From: Novymonas esmeraldas
Lineage: Eukaryota > Euglenozoa > Kinetoplastea > Trypanosomatida > Trypanosomatidae
NCBI GenBank assembly: GCA_019188245.1
Contig: JAECZO010000123.1
Coordinates: forward strand, 1-64,000
DNA: 64,000 nt
Reading direction: 5' to 3'
Shown: piece after piece, positions 19,882 through 29,746 of the stretch
Numbering within the stretch: the first letter of the stretch is position 1
Layout of the letters: each line of letters opens with the position of its first letter
The notes under the pieces: model-generated
What the model saw: the letters and a program-made list of their open reading frames with translations, nothing else
The model's database searches: none
Told to the model about the DNA's origin: nothing
Position numbers and translations under genes: made by a program

Positions 19882-21900
19882 TCACCGCTTCCGCAGTCCG
19901 TCCTCGTCGCTCGGAACGTTCTGCAAACTGCTGTTGAGGCTGCGCAGCGATGGTGACTGGCGTTCTGGGCGGTACTGATCCGCCTCGCTGGGGACGGAGC
20001 GGTCGTTGTGCGGCAGCGTCCGGCTCGTGCTGGGCACGTAACCGTCTTCTTCCTCATCCTTGTCGCTGCTGGCGCTCGCCGCTCCGCCCACGAGCGCCGG
20101 GGTCGTGCGCTCGTCCACATCCTCGCCCGCGCCGTTGGCCGGCGAGGAGTCGGCGTGCCCGTTCGCGACGACGGCGGCGGGCGGAGGCGCGGCGCCGGCC
20201 GTGCGCTGCTTGAGTGCATGATGGGAAGCGCCGCTTTCATTCGCTGTTCCTCGCTGTGTCGTGCCGGTGGGGGATGGCGCCGACACGAGGCTGATGTCAT
20301 TCTCGCCCCCGGCGCCTTCGTCGTCGTTGTCGAAGTTGGCCCCTCCCCACATCGGCTTGGGGCGGGTCGAGCGCTGGAAGTGCTCCAGCGCCGTAGAGGC
20401 TGACATGGACGCCGACGGCTGCACAAAGCTGTTGTTGTTGCGCTGCAGCTCCTCGAAGCAGTCGTAGAGGCGCTTCTCCACCTCGAGCTCCGACAGTCGC
20501 TGCTTCTCGATGATAGGCTTGTTGCGCTTGTTCTCCAGGTAGCCGCACACGACCGTGATGACACCCGTCAGGAAGGTGCAGAACAACAGGAGCTTCTGCC
20601 ACTTGCCCACCATGGCAAGAGAGCAGAGCAGCAGCAGACACAAGACGAACACATTGAAGCTCTGCGGGCCGAGGAGGCGGCCGACGCGGTTGCCGACGAA
20701 CACACCGGCGAAGCCGAAGACGACCACGTCGATCATGAGCGGCAGCATGGCCCAAGTGAACGAGCCGTTGAAGGCGGCCATGATGAACCGCACGATGTTG
20801 CTCGGGATCGACTGAGCGCTGAAGTTGACGCGGACGATGTAGTTGGGGGCGTCGAAGAGGAGGATAAAGATGATCTGCGGCGGGGCGTTGACACCGGTGA
20901 GAGAGGCCATAAGGCCAGCAAGCGACGCCGCCACGGCTGCGCCGATCTTGGTGCTCATCTTGATCTTGCCGTTGGCGTCGATGTTGCGGTTGATGCGGAC
21001 GCGAGTGAAAGTCATGGTGCGCGATGGCGAGATCTTCGACGGCGTCAGCGGCGGCACGTTCTCCTCATTCACATGTCGCGCCTGCCTCTCCGGCCCGGCG
21101 AACACCTCGCCGCCGATGGTGCTAAGGTATGCCTCGGTCGTGTCCGCCGGCAGCCCTGTCCGTGCATCGATCTCAGGCTCCGTGGCGCCATTCACGACCA
21201 CGGTGCTGCCCGGCACCGCCACTGCCGTGTCGCCGCCCTGCATGCTCGGCTCCGGCGGCGATGCAATGTTCGGCGCACCTACGTTGAAGCCGACGGGTGG
21301 GTGAGCCGGCACCGCAAAGATGCTGTTGTTTGGCACGTTCTGCACGAAGCTGGCCTGCAGGTTCACCATGCTGGTGTTGCGGCTCAGCTGAGCCTCCTCG
21401 GCAATGGCGTCGGCCTCAACGACGAGCTTGACGTTGCGCGACTTCAGCTCCTGCACCTGCCGCCGCTTGCGCCACAGGCGGTAGACGATGATGCCGATAT
21501 AGACGAGCGCAAAGAAGAAGCACGTGATGCCAAGAATCGCCTTCAGCGCCGACGGATCCAGGACGCTGTACAGGAAGACGCCAACGATGGTGAGGACCGT
21601 GCTTGGCACGGCCATCATGATCGTCATCTGCTTCGAGAAGACACTATCGTTGAGTCCAAGGTACACAACAAGCGGCGACATGAACAGCAGTCGAACGTAC
21701 ATGATGAGCGCCACGGCGCGCACCGGCGAATCCCCGAGGGGGGTTTTGTTGAAATCAGTGGACAAATCGCAGGCGAGGAGCCACAGGACCTGCATCAGAA
21801 TGGCATCGCCGATGCCGGCAACTCCTTGAATGATGCTCGACGCGAAGTTGAACACCGCGAGGGTGAAGAACACCAAAAACGTCGTTTCTCCCTCCGCCAT
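19882..21900 (-). CDS. TauE/SafE-like multi-pass membrane protein, paralogue 1
   Basis: This 672-residue membrane protein resembles the TauE/SafE family (putative sulfite/organosulfonate or other anion exporters). The N-terminal half has about five hydrophobic segments (roughly 7-29, 31-46, 60-82, 92-113, 118-141) with the Gly motif GVAGIGDA at 26-33 and NKTPLGDSPV at 51-60. A hydrophilic loop (about 142-310) separates it from a second half that starts with the matching Gly-rich motif MASLTGVNAPPQ (about 328-339). A Ser/Ala-rich acidic tail of about 200 residues follows. The pseudo-twofold layout is typical of the family, while the large loop and tail are additions. It is closely related to the 603-residue gene two positions upstream in the cluster: both share TRVR-NRN before the second half. 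The transported substrate is unknown. Confidence 0.82.
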   Translation of the reverse strand: MAEGETTFLVFFTLAVFNFASSIIQGVAGIGDAILMQVLWLLACDLSTDFNKTPLGDSPVRAVALIMYVRLLFMSPLVVYLGLNDSVFSKQMTIMMAVPSTVLTIVGVFLYSVLDPSALKAILGITCFFFALVYIGIIVYRLWRKRRQVQELKSRNVKLVVEADAIAEEAQLSRNTSMVNLQASFVQNVPNNSIFAVPAHPPVGFNVGAPNIASPPEPSMQGGDTAVAVPGSTVVVNGATEPEIDARTGLPADTTEAYLSTIGGEVFAGPERQARHVNEENVPPLTPSKISPSRTMTFTRVRINRNIDANGKIKMSTKIGAAVAASLAGLMASLTGVNAPPQIIFILLFDAPNYIVRVNFSAQSIPSNIVRFIMAAFNGSFTWAMLPLMIDVVVFGFAGVFVGNRVGRLLGPQSFNVFVLCLLLLCSLAMVGKWQKLLLFCTFLTGVITVVCGYLENKRNKPIIEKQRLSELEVEKRLYDCFEELQRNNNSFVQPSASMSASTALEHFQRSTRPKPMWGGANFDNDDEGAGGENDISLVSAPSPTGTTQRGTANESGASHHALKQRTAGAAPPPAAVVANGHADSSPANGAGEDVDERTTPALVGGAASASSDKDEEEDGYVPSTSRTLPHNDRSVPSEADQYRPERQSPSLRSLNSSLQNVPSDEDGLRKR

Positions 21901-22095
21901 GGCTGCACGTGGCGTGTATCTGTTTTCCCCTCTCTCTCTCTACGTTCTGTATATCTGTGTATCTCTTTCTCTCTCTGTGTGCGTGTGTGTGTGTGGAGTA
22001 GACCACAACACGTGTGATCCAACTCTCTCTCTCCCGCTCACCGCTACACCACTGCGGCGGACTCGACGATCCCCCAGCAAATTACAGCAGCCGCG

Positions 22096-22141
22096 CTCAA
22101 GAGAGAGAGACGAGGGAGGAGGGAGAGGGAGGGGGGGGGGG
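22096..22141 (-). promoter_or_regulatory. Predicted polypyrimidine tract and splice acceptor for TauE-like gene 1
   Basis: On the transcribed strand about 44 nearly pure C/T bases are followed by the first AG at 22096-22097, about 195 bases before the ATG at 21900. This is the standard trypanosomatid trans-splicing arrangement; the exact site is inferred. Confidence 0.5.
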
Positions 22142-22425
22142 GCGGTGTGTGTTTGAGTAAACTGACAAACACCAACGCCAAGTGAGGGGATGTTGTGACA
22201 CACGCACACCCCCCGAATCGCACACGAACGGCAGAGTAGGACTGCGGCGAGAGAGAGAGAGAGTGGAGGGGGAAGGCGGGGGGGGGAGGAGTAGTAGTGG
22301 TGGTGGTGATAGAACCGGAGTGGGTCACGAGTGTGGGAGGGGTGTGAAGAGAGAGAGAGGTGGGTGGACTCTCTGTGTGGTAGGACGGGTGACGAAAGAG
22401 AAAGAGAGCGAGAGAGAAGGGGGGA

Positions 22426-22453
22426 GAGGGAGGGAGGGAGGGAGGGAGGGAGG
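22426..22453. repeat. (GGGA)n microsatellite
   Basis: Seven or so GGGA units within a longer purine tract. Confidence 0.85.
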
Positions 22454-22755
22454 ATGTGCGAGAGCTGGCTGGCACATGTGGACAGTAGTAGCAACGGTAG
22501 CGGTAGCGGGGGTGAGGTGGAGCTGCGAGGGCGTGAGTAGAAGAGCGCCAACGCGTTGGGGCTCTACCAGCTTCATCCTTGCTTGACGCAGCCATCGCCG
22601 CCGTCAAAACAGTTTTTTTTTTTTTAAGCTGTTGTTTCGCCACTTTTTTGTCACCTCCTCCGCCGCTCCTGACGTGTGTGCTGGAGTGGCGCGCCTTGGA
22701 TCACCTTCGCGAGTCGGTGGCCCGCGTGCAATACCACGGGTATGTCTGATCGCAT

Positions 22756-23745
22756 TTACACGAGCGCGAGGAGTAGCTGCGACTCTGGTGTGAGGTAGGT
22801 GTCGCAGAGACGTTCCCAGCTCTCTTCCAAGAAGGACTCCAGCTGACCAACCGCCTCGACGAGGCGCGGTGGCGGCGCCGAGGCGGTGACGGCGATCGCC
22901 GCCTCGGCTGTTGACGGAGGCAGCGGTGCGGGCGTGACGGAGAGCGTCTCACCCTCCGACACAAAGGTGCACATGGACAGCAGGGCTGGGCCATCAGCCG
23001 AGCCACCTTCGCGAGCAAACACAGCAGCGAGCCGCGTCGCCGCGTCTGCCGAGGTGACTGCCCCAGTGCTGGCGGCATTTGCTGGGATGTGCGTCATGAG
23101 CGACGCCCCGGCATCGCGGCGGAGCGCCAGCGTCGTCTCCTGCAAAACGCTCTCCATCTTGTGCAGACAGGCGGCAAGGCCGTAGAGAGCAACGGCTAGC
23201 TCCGCCGTGGTGGCAAAGTACGACGATGACGTGGCTGTTGGCGATGGGGCAGCCATGCCGCGCGATGCGGAGGTGCTGCGAGACGTCACCGCTGCCTCGT
23301 CGCCTTGCTCGAACCGCGCGATTTTGCTTTTCAACTGCGCCACCTTCTGCGGCCAGCTTTGCTGCGTGATGCGGGAGATGACACCAAGAAGTTCCTCTTC
23401 GTCCCGCTGATGCTGGGCGACTAGGTGGTGGACTGTCGACGGCGCGAAGGCGGCTAGCACACCGAGGGGAGATGTCAGGACAGGGGAGGTGGCATACTCA
23501 CAGCCCAGACTGGTCGGCGCCGTCGTGAGCGGCTCGTGCGCGTCCGTGTCGTCGTCCTCCGCGCCGAGGAGATGTGGGGTGCACTGCGGCGCGGCGAAGC
23601 ATCGCGCGCGGCGTCGTGCTGCGCCGGAAAGTGTGGTCTTCTGAGTCGTGATGTTCGTCAAGGCAGCGATGTGCGTGTACAGAGTGGGTAGCAGATTCTG
23701 CGCCTCCCTGAACGCCTGCACCGCCTCTGCAGTGTTCTTGTCCAT
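22756..23745 (-). CDS. Hypothetical protein, 329 residues
   Basis: I do not recognise this protein. The first ATG is at 23745 (MDKNTAEAVQ); a GTG three codons earlier is ignored. The N-terminal 50 residues (EAVQAFREAQNLLP and following) and a central block (HHLVAQHQRDEEELLGV to KSKIARFEQG) look helical and possibly coiled-coil. The C-terminal block (PRLVEAVGQLESFLEESW) is again helical, with Ala/Ser/Thr-rich linkers between. No membrane span, signal peptide or enzyme motif is visible. The composition suggests a structural or adaptor protein. It sits between two TauE/SafE-like paralogues but shares nothing with them, so it either interrupted or was trapped in a duplicated pair. Confidence 0.7.
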   Translation of the reverse strand: MDKNTAEAVQAFREAQNLLPTLYTHIAALTNITTQKTTLSGAARRRARCFAAPQCTPHLLGAEDDDTDAHEPLTTAPTSLGCEYATSPVLTSPLGVLAAFAPSTVHHLVAQHQRDEEELLGVISRITQQSWPQKVAQLKSKIARFEQGDEAAVTSRSTSASRGMAAPSPTATSSSYFATTAELAVALYGLAACLHKMESVLQETTLALRRDAGASLMTHIPANAASTGAVTSADAATRLAAVFAREGGSADGPALLSMCTFVSEGETLSVTPAPLPPSTAEAAIAVTASAPPPRLVEAVGQLESFLEESWERLCDTYLTPESQLLLALV

Positions 23746-24520
23746 CTTCGTCACGCCACGCGTCGCCGCAGCAACAGCGCCGACAGTGGTGGTGGTGAGG
23801 GGAAGGGGAGACGATAAGGTGTAAGGACAGAGAGAGATTGATGTCGCGTGGGTGTTGTGGTGTGTTGCGTAGCGCAGCCGATGTCAATCAGAAGCGCATC
23901 TTGCCCCGTCGTCCCCACTCGCTGGAGAGCAGTAACAGTGATGGTTGTGTTGGCGGGTCTGTGGTGTTGGACGAACGAGCCGCCAACGAACGATGTGGAT
24001 GAGAGGGTGGGGAGAAAAGAAGGAGGAGAGGTGTCGGTGCGTCTCAGCAAACCCGTCGCCTCCCCCCCCCCCAACATTCTCAGCTTTCCAGCGCAGCGCT
24101 CATACCCAACGCTGAACGCACGAAAACACACTGAGCTCACTTCCCCACGGCATCGCGCACGATACAAAGTTCAGCAGGAATGAAGGGGGGGAGGGGGGAG
24201 GGGGGAGGGGGAGGAAGAGAGAGACGCCGTCGAGCCCGATTCCTTCTCCCCCCCGCCTTGTCAACTGCACAGCTTACGCACACGTCCTCCCTCCCCTCCT
24301 CATGTCTCTCTCTCTCGCTCTCTCTGTTGTCACCCTCCCAATTGCTATTCGCTTCCACACACACACACACACAAACGTACGCACAGGTCCATGCCAACTC
24401 TCTACGAGCGTGCGTCTCTCCCTCTCTGTTTTTTTATTTTTTTATTTTGAAGCTGATGCGGTGACGACTGTGATGGCGGAGACGCATTGGGTGGGTGGGT
24501 GGGGAGTGCGGCAGTTGGAG
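23746..24520. other. Intergenic spacer
   Basis: It contains C11 near 24061-24072, a G-rich stretch at 24183-24222, (CA)n near 24356-24373 and T-rich DNA near 24427-24447. No gene is seen. Confidence 0.6.
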
Positions 24521-26332
24521 CTAGCTCTCCGTAGGATGCAGCAGTTCCTCATCCTGCGCAGTTACCCAGCGCTGGACCTCCTCCGCGCACATTCCGTGCG
24601 GACGCGACAACGGCGAGCTTGCCACTGCCTCAGACACCGTCACGGTCGTCTTGCCCAGCTCCGCGGCTGACGGGACGCACACCACGATAGACGAGGAGAC
24701 GCGCGACGTCAGCGGCGGAGTCGCGTCTGCCCCTCTTCTCCCGGCGGCGGCGGCAGTGGCGGCCGCCTTCACCGCCGGGAACGGCGACTTGGCCGGCTCG
24801 CCGTTGTCGTTCCACAGCGGTGGCGGCCGCAGCAGGTCTGATCGACGCACCCGGTTCGAGCTGCGACCGCTACCACTGAAGGTGGAGACACTGCCGCGGT
24901 CGCTGAGGGCTGCGTCGCTGACCACTGATGCGTTGTGGCCGTCTTCGTCTCCCTCGGTGCTGCGGCGCGTCGGTCGCGGGCACTGTGGCAGCGAAGGGGC
25001 GCAGTCTGCGGCGTCAACGAACGCCGCGTCTGCCTTGGAGCGACTTGCCTCCAGCTCTAGCTGTGCCGCGTGCTGCGCCGCAACCTTGGCACCTGTCTGC
25101 CGCCGTTCGTACACGGCAACGCCGACCGTGACGATGGCACCCACTGCCGTGAAGGACATGAGGACCATCACGCTCGTGGTGATCATGATGAGTGACGAGA
25201 GCAGGAGAAGTGCGAGCACAAAGACGTTGTAGCTCTTCGGGCCAAGCACCTTGCCAAGCATCACACCCGCCACCAGACCGGCATAGCCCCCCACAACAGA
25301 GGTGAAGAAGAGCGGCACCATGTCCTTGGTGAGCATGCCAGTCGAGCAGGCAAAGATAAAGCGGATGGCCGCGCTTGGGATGGACTGCACGGAGAAGTTG
25401 ACGCGGAAGATGTACGCCGGAACATCAAACAGCAAGATGAAGATGATCTGCGGCGGAGCACCTACGCCGGTGAGCGAGCCCATCAAACCAGAGACGGTGG
25501 CGGCGCAGGCCGCGCCTACTTTGGTGGAGATTTTGATCTTGCCCTCCTCCGTAAGGTTGCGGTTGACGCGCACGCGCGTGTACACGAGCGTGCGTGTCGG
25601 CGACATCTTCGATGGGGTGAGGGGCGGGGCGGCGGCGGACTCCGTGATGGAGCGCGGCACCGCCTCCCGGCGTGTGAAGGGTGACCCCGACGTGGTGCTC
25701 ACGAAGGTGGGGCTTGCCTCTGCCCCCTCTGCCGCCTCCTCCTCTTGTGAAACACCCCCATCACCACTCCATTCGCTGCGGCGTCGATTCGAGTTCCAGT
25801 CTGCCTGCACCGCCGCCGACTCTGGGATGATGGTCACGGCGGTTGCGTGTGCGGCGTTGGGGCCCGGTGCACCGGTGCTGTGGAGCTGCTGCAGCTTCCT
25901 CCGCCGCATCACCAGCTTCGCCGCCAGAATGACGACGTATAGGACAGCGAAGACGAGACTCGACACGCCGAGCACGAGCTTCAGCGAGTCACCGTCGGCA
26001 CCCCTGAAGACAAACATGCCAGCCAGCGCGGTCAGCGTCGACGGCACCGCCATGGCGAGGGTCATCTGTAGCGAGAAGATGCCGTCGCCGAAGCTGAGAT
26101 ACGCCAGCACCGGCGCGGAGAAGATGATGCGGCAGTACATGAGGAGGGTCACCGCCTTGACAGGAGAGATGCCCAGGGGTGTTTTGTTGAAGATGTCCGG
26201 GGCAAGCTCGCTTGCTGTGAACCACACCACTTGCAGTAGAATGGCATCGCCGAAGCCAGTGATGCCCTGGATGACACTGGCAAGAAAGTTGAAGGCGAGC
26301 AGCGCCACATGCACGGCAAAGGGGTGCTCCAT
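24521..26332 (-). CDS. TauE/SafE-like multi-pass membrane protein, paralogue 2
   Basis: This 603-residue protein shares the layout of the gene two positions downstream. The N-terminal half holds GITGFGDA (23-30) and NKTPLGISPVKAV (about 49-61). A shorter Ser/Glu-rich loop (about 145-260) ends in TRVRVNRN, and the second half begins with GSLTGVGAPPQ (about 282-292) followed by RVNFSVQSIPS. A Ser/Ala-rich cytoplasmic tail of about 190 residues ends the protein. The pattern fits a TauE/SafE anion transporter with lineage-specific loop and tail. The ATG at 26332 was preferred over the open frame extending another 93 codons, which is Phe/Leu/Ser-rich translation of a pyrimidine leader. The loops and tail are much less conserved than the membrane parts, as expected for an old duplication. 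Substrate unknown. Confidence 0.82.
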   Translation of the reverse strand: MEHPFAVHVALLAFNFLASVIQGITGFGDAILLQVVWFTASELAPDIFNKTPLGISPVKAVTLLMYCRIIFSAPVLAYLSFGDGIFSLQMTLAMAVPSTLTALAGMFVFRGADGDSLKLVLGVSSLVFAVLYVVILAAKLVMRRRKLQQLHSTGAPGPNAAHATAVTIIPESAAVQADWNSNRRRSEWSGDGGVSQEEEAAEGAEASPTFVSTTSGSPFTRREAVPRSITESAAAPPLTPSKMSPTRTLVYTRVRVNRNLTEEGKIKISTKVGAACAATVSGLMGSLTGVGAPPQIIFILLFDVPAYIFRVNFSVQSIPSAAIRFIFACSTGMLTKDMVPLFFTSVVGGYAGLVAGVMLGKVLGPKSYNVFVLALLLLSSLIMITTSVMVLMSFTAVGAIVTVGVAVYERRQTGAKVAAQHAAQLELEASRSKADAAFVDAADCAPSLPQCPRPTRRSTEGDEDGHNASVVSDAALSDRGSVSTFSGSGRSSNRVRRSDLLRPPPLWNDNGEPAKSPFPAVKAAATAAAAGRRGADATPPLTSRVSSSIVVCVPSAAELGKTTVTVSEAVASSPLSRPHGMCAEEVQRWVTAQDEELLHPTES

Positions 26333-26565
26333 ACCACTCTCTTTCTCTCTCTGCCCCCCTCTCTCTCTTTCTGTGTGCGCACGATAGCTCACCTGACCTC
26401 CTCGTCTCGAGGGGAAGAGCGGAGGAGTGACGGAGGAGCAAGGAAGTAAAAGAGAAGAAGAAACGTAACGTAAGTCAAAGAAGGAAACTAAAAAAACAAA
26501 AAAAAACAAAAGAGAGAGAGACAGGCGAAAGTACAAAACAGATGGGAAAGCTGCTCTGAGAGCAA

Positions 26566-26604
26566 CTGAAGACCACAGACAGAAAAAAAAAGAAAAAAAA
26601 AAAA
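26566..26604 (-). promoter_or_regulatory. Predicted polypyrimidine tract and splice acceptor for TauE-like gene 2
   Basis: On the transcribed strand two T-runs separated by one C are followed by the first AG (in CTTCAG) at 26566-26567, about 235 bases before the ATG. Inferred from pattern. Confidence 0.5.
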
Positions 26605-27641
26605 CAGTCACAAACCCGTGCGGGCGCTGAGGTCACCCCCCTCTCTCTCTTTCACACACACACACACCCACACAAGGACAAGAAACGCTCTCGGAAACTA
26701 GCTACGCCGAGGGGCAAGGACGGAGTGCCACGAGACAACGACAACAAAAAAAAAAAAGAAAAAAGAGGATGAAGGCACAACACGTTGACTACTTTAGTGT
26801 GACCACAGTCGTCCCACGTCTACGCCGAGACGAAGGCGAGCTGTTCACACGTTCCTGTGCGAGGCAGGACAGTGTGAGCTGCGAGGCGGCGGTTTTTTTT
26901 TTTTTTTTTTGGGTGGGAGCAGTCCCGGTGTCTCAACGTGCGTTCGTACGTGTGTGCGTGTCCACGCGGACGATGAAACACCCCCCACACCTCCAACAGA
27001 TGGACACTAGCGATAGACACGACAGCCAGCCGCTGAGCAACGGGAAAGAGAAGAGAACGTGTGTGTGTGTGTGTGTGTGTTTATGTGCGCAGGTGTGTGT
27101 GATGAGAGGTAAGAGCCACGACGACGGAGCGCGTGCGAGAGGTACTAACACGCACACACACACGCACAAAGCGCAAAGCACCTGTCACTCTTTTTGTCCA
27201 AAAAAAAAAAACCCGAAGCAGATAAAGAAGTGAACGAGAGAGGAGAGAGAGAGCGGGAGAGGAAGAGGAGACGCAAGGGAGATCACAACAAGCGACGTGG
27301 GAGGCTAGAGTACTGTCAGCATCGACGCCCCACTTCGTGGGCTCGATGGAGTCTGCGGACGGAGGGGATAAAGAGCGGGCGTCCACGCAGACAAACACGC
27401 AGACACGCACGCCACTACGCAGGGGCACGTACAAGGAAAGAGGAGTGGATGTAGCAAGAGGAGACAGTCGCTTCCAAAAAAAAAAAAAAAAACTGGCGTA
27501 CCGTGTGCGCCTGTACGCGTACACGCGAGACGGACGGAAAACCAAAAAAACAGCAACCAGAAAACAAAAAAAAAGAACAAAGGCGCTGACAGAGGTGATT
27601 CGGGGAGCGTGGAATCCACGCGAGCAATACACGAGTCACAA

Positions 27642-27667
27642 TGTGTGTGTGTGTGTGTGTGTGTGTG
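27642..27667. repeat. (GT)n microsatellite
   Basis: Perfect dinucleotide run in spacer. Confidence 0.9.
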
Positions 27668-28507
27668 AAGGTATGAGGAGCAGTGGGAGGGGCAAGGTAC
27701 GTCTGTGGCCCTTGACGCTCGTGATGGGAGGAGTGGCTTACGCAGAGACCTGCGTGGTGTGCACACACACAGAGAGACAGGGGCGGGGGTCGGTAGTGGA
27801 CAGACGCAGAGGCGCAGCGACTGGAGAAGGAGTGGGAGAGATGGAGAGGGCAGTGAAGACGGGGGCGGAGGCGGATGGAGGCATGGTGACATGGGGGCAC
27901 ATCGTGGGTAGGCCGTGTGATGTCCTTTCTCCAAAGCGTGCAGGACTTGCAGCGACGACGCACTCCTTTCTTCGGCGGGGTACAGGCCGAGCATCAAGAC
28001 GCGCTTCGCCGGTATCCTTGACCTGCTTTGTTGGTCGATGCAGTCTACCTGTGGCGGACCACGTCTTTTGTTGTCTACCTCGACTGCACGGCGGGACACA
28101 GTCTCGTTGACACCGGTGCAATACAAGAGTGCGTGAGGCCACTCTACAAGCTCCCACCGCTGCACACACACACAAACACAGACACATGCACGCGCACACA
28201 GTAGGTGTTCACCGTGTGAGGGAGAGAAAGAGAGTACGGATGTAGCGCGCCGGCAGCACCCAATCGCACAACAACAAAGCACAGACACTCTTCACCACGG
28301 CAAGAGCACACGGCCTCTCAATCAACAACAACAACAGAACACACTGGTCACGATGGGCCACCAACTGGCCGTTGTGAGAGGTGGAGAAGTAGAGATGGAG
28401 TACCGCTGTCCACCACCGCACAGCAAAACAAACAAACAAACAAAAAGGCACGAGAAGCCGAGAGAGAGAGAGAGGGTAGATAGGTAAGAGAGTCTGTGTG
28501 AGCGAGA

Positions 28508-28560
28508 AGACACACAGACACAGACACAGACACAGACACAGACACAGACACAGACACACA
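28508..28560. repeat. (ACAGAC)n hexanucleotide repeat
   Basis: About eight tandem ACAGAC/CAGACA units, followed by CA units and a CAA run. This is the only hexamer array noticed in the spacers. Confidence 0.85.
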
Positions 28561-28859
28561 CACACAAGCGAAAAAAACAACAACAACAACAACAGCAACC
28601 ACAACAACGAAAAAGAGAACAATGTGAGGCCACGATGAGAAGAATCAAAAAAAAAAAAAAAACAACAACACGAAACAAGACGTGTTGAGGTCTGTGCGAG
28701 GGAGGCATGAGGAAGTAAGAATGAGGTGGTGGCGTTGCTGAGGCGCAGGTGGAGGCACCACACACGCCTTTCCCACTCTTTTTTTTTTTTTCTTCTCGCT
28801 CTCCCTCCCCTCTCCAACACCCACGTGCGTGAGGAGGAGCCGTGGAGGTGAAGAAAGGA

Positions 28860-28862
<3 letters not shown>

Positions 28863-28895
<33 letters not shown>
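28863..28895. repeat. (GT)n microsatellite
   Basis: Perfect run of about 16 units, about 90 bases downstream (mRNA sense) of the GST-like gene's stop codon. Confidence 0.9.
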
Positions 28896-28896
<1 letters not shown>

Positions 28897-28984
28897 ACAG
28901 ACACAGAGAGGCAGCTCCACGGGAGGGGGACGGTGCGGATCCCCTCAACAACGGCACCTCTTCCTCTTCTTCCCACCGCACGTC

Positions 28985-29650
28985 CTAGTTGCGCAGAGGG
29001 CCAAGCGCGGCGCCTTCTTTGCGCATCATCGCGTGAATCTTGGGATGACGCATCACGGTGTTGTAGTGTCGGTACACAGCGCGGTACTCCTTGGCGAGCG
29101 TGTCGCCGTGCTTGCGGTTGCAGCGATACACCCACTGGATGGAGAAGGCGACGGCGATGTCCGCGATGGAGAGGCGCTCGCCCACGAGGAAGGTGCGCAC
29201 ACCTAGCACCTCCTCCAGCCCTGCCAGCACAGCCTTCACCTTGTCCAGGGTATCGGCCGGTACGTCGCTGATGACCTTCTCGTATGCCATGCGAATGTAG
29301 GGCATGTTGGCTGCGTCGATCTCGGTGCTAGAGAAGTCGATCCACATGTCTACCTGGCTCGCCTCAAAAGGCGTGCGGCCGTAGGGGTGCACCGAGCTCG
29401 CGTTCTCCATCCGCGCCACGTAGCGCAGAATCGCGTTGGCGCCAAACACGCACGTGCCGGCGCTGTCGTCGTCCAACTCGAGGACTGGGTACTCCCCGCA
29501 CGGGTTGCAGAAGTTGAGGAAGTCAGCGTCGGTGCTCGCCTTGTTCTCGTCGCACGGTTCTGGGGTGATCTCGACTCCAGTGTAGGCCGCCGCCGCCAGA
29601 ATCTTCTGCGCCGGCGCGTTGTTGGCATCTTTCTGGTAGAGCAGGTTCAT
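28985..29650 (-). CDS. GST-like protein related to eEF1B-gamma N-terminal region
   Basis: This 221-residue protein has the two-domain glutathione-transferase fold. The thioredoxin-like part (about 1-82) has the cis-Pro segment EYPVLELDD and VFGANAILRYVAR, a pattern typical of elongation factor 1-gamma. The all-helical C-terminal part (about 95-221) contains GERLSIADIAVAFSI, the usual GST N-capping Ser/Asp motif. Full eEF1B-gamma proteins continue with a linker and a conserved domain of about 160 residues, which is absent here: the protein ends in PLRN. It could be a stand-alone GST/trypanothione-transferase-like protein or a short eEF1B-gamma paralogue. The ATG at 29650 begins the fold; the longer frame upstream is repetitive leader with a His-Thr run. 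Confidence 0.82.
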   Translation of the reverse strand: MNLLYQKDANNAPAQKILAAAAYTGVEITPEPCDENKASTDADFLNFCNPCGEYPVLELDDDSAGTCVFGANAILRYVARMENASSVHPYGRTPFEASQVDMWIDFSSTEIDAANMPYIRMAYEKVISDVPADTLDKVKAVLAGLEEVLGVRTFLVGERLSIADIAVAFSIQWVYRCNRKHGDTLAKEYRAVYRHYNTVMRHPKIHAMMRKEGAALGPLRN

Positions 29651-29711
29651 GCTTGGCGAGGGGTGCACGCACGACGGGGGAATAGGGGGGAAGGGGAGGA
29701 GGGAAGCGGGG

Positions 29712-29746
<35 letters not shown>

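Larger units (their letters stand above)
21901..22755. other. Intergenic spacer
   Basis: It contains long AG-rich tracts on the plus strand (22098-22141, 22245-22260, 22395-22453 with GGGA units), pyrimidine-rich on the transcribed strand, and a T13 run near 22612-22625. No gene is seen. Confidence 0.6.
26333..28984. other. Long intergenic spacer (2.65 kb)
   Basis: It contains A-rich blocks near 26490-26604 (T-rich in mRNA sense), T18 near 26893-26910, GT runs at 27059-27081, 27642-27667 and 28863-28895, A-rich runs near 27475-27492 and 28646-28660, an ACAGAC hexamer array at 28508-28560 and (CAA)n near 28570-28595. About 27900-28140 is of ordinary complexity but carries no convincing frame. 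No gene is seen. Confidence 0.55.

Noticed and set aside
27305-28288. A 327-codon minus-strand frame in a spacer
   Set aside because: Translation of CA runs and pyrimidine tracts (Cys-Val, His-Thr, Phe and Ser/Pro runs), with no domain or normal composition.
28508-28560. Regular array considered as a CRISPR or satellite
   Set aside because: A simple hexamer array without spacers, in a eukaryotic-type locus.
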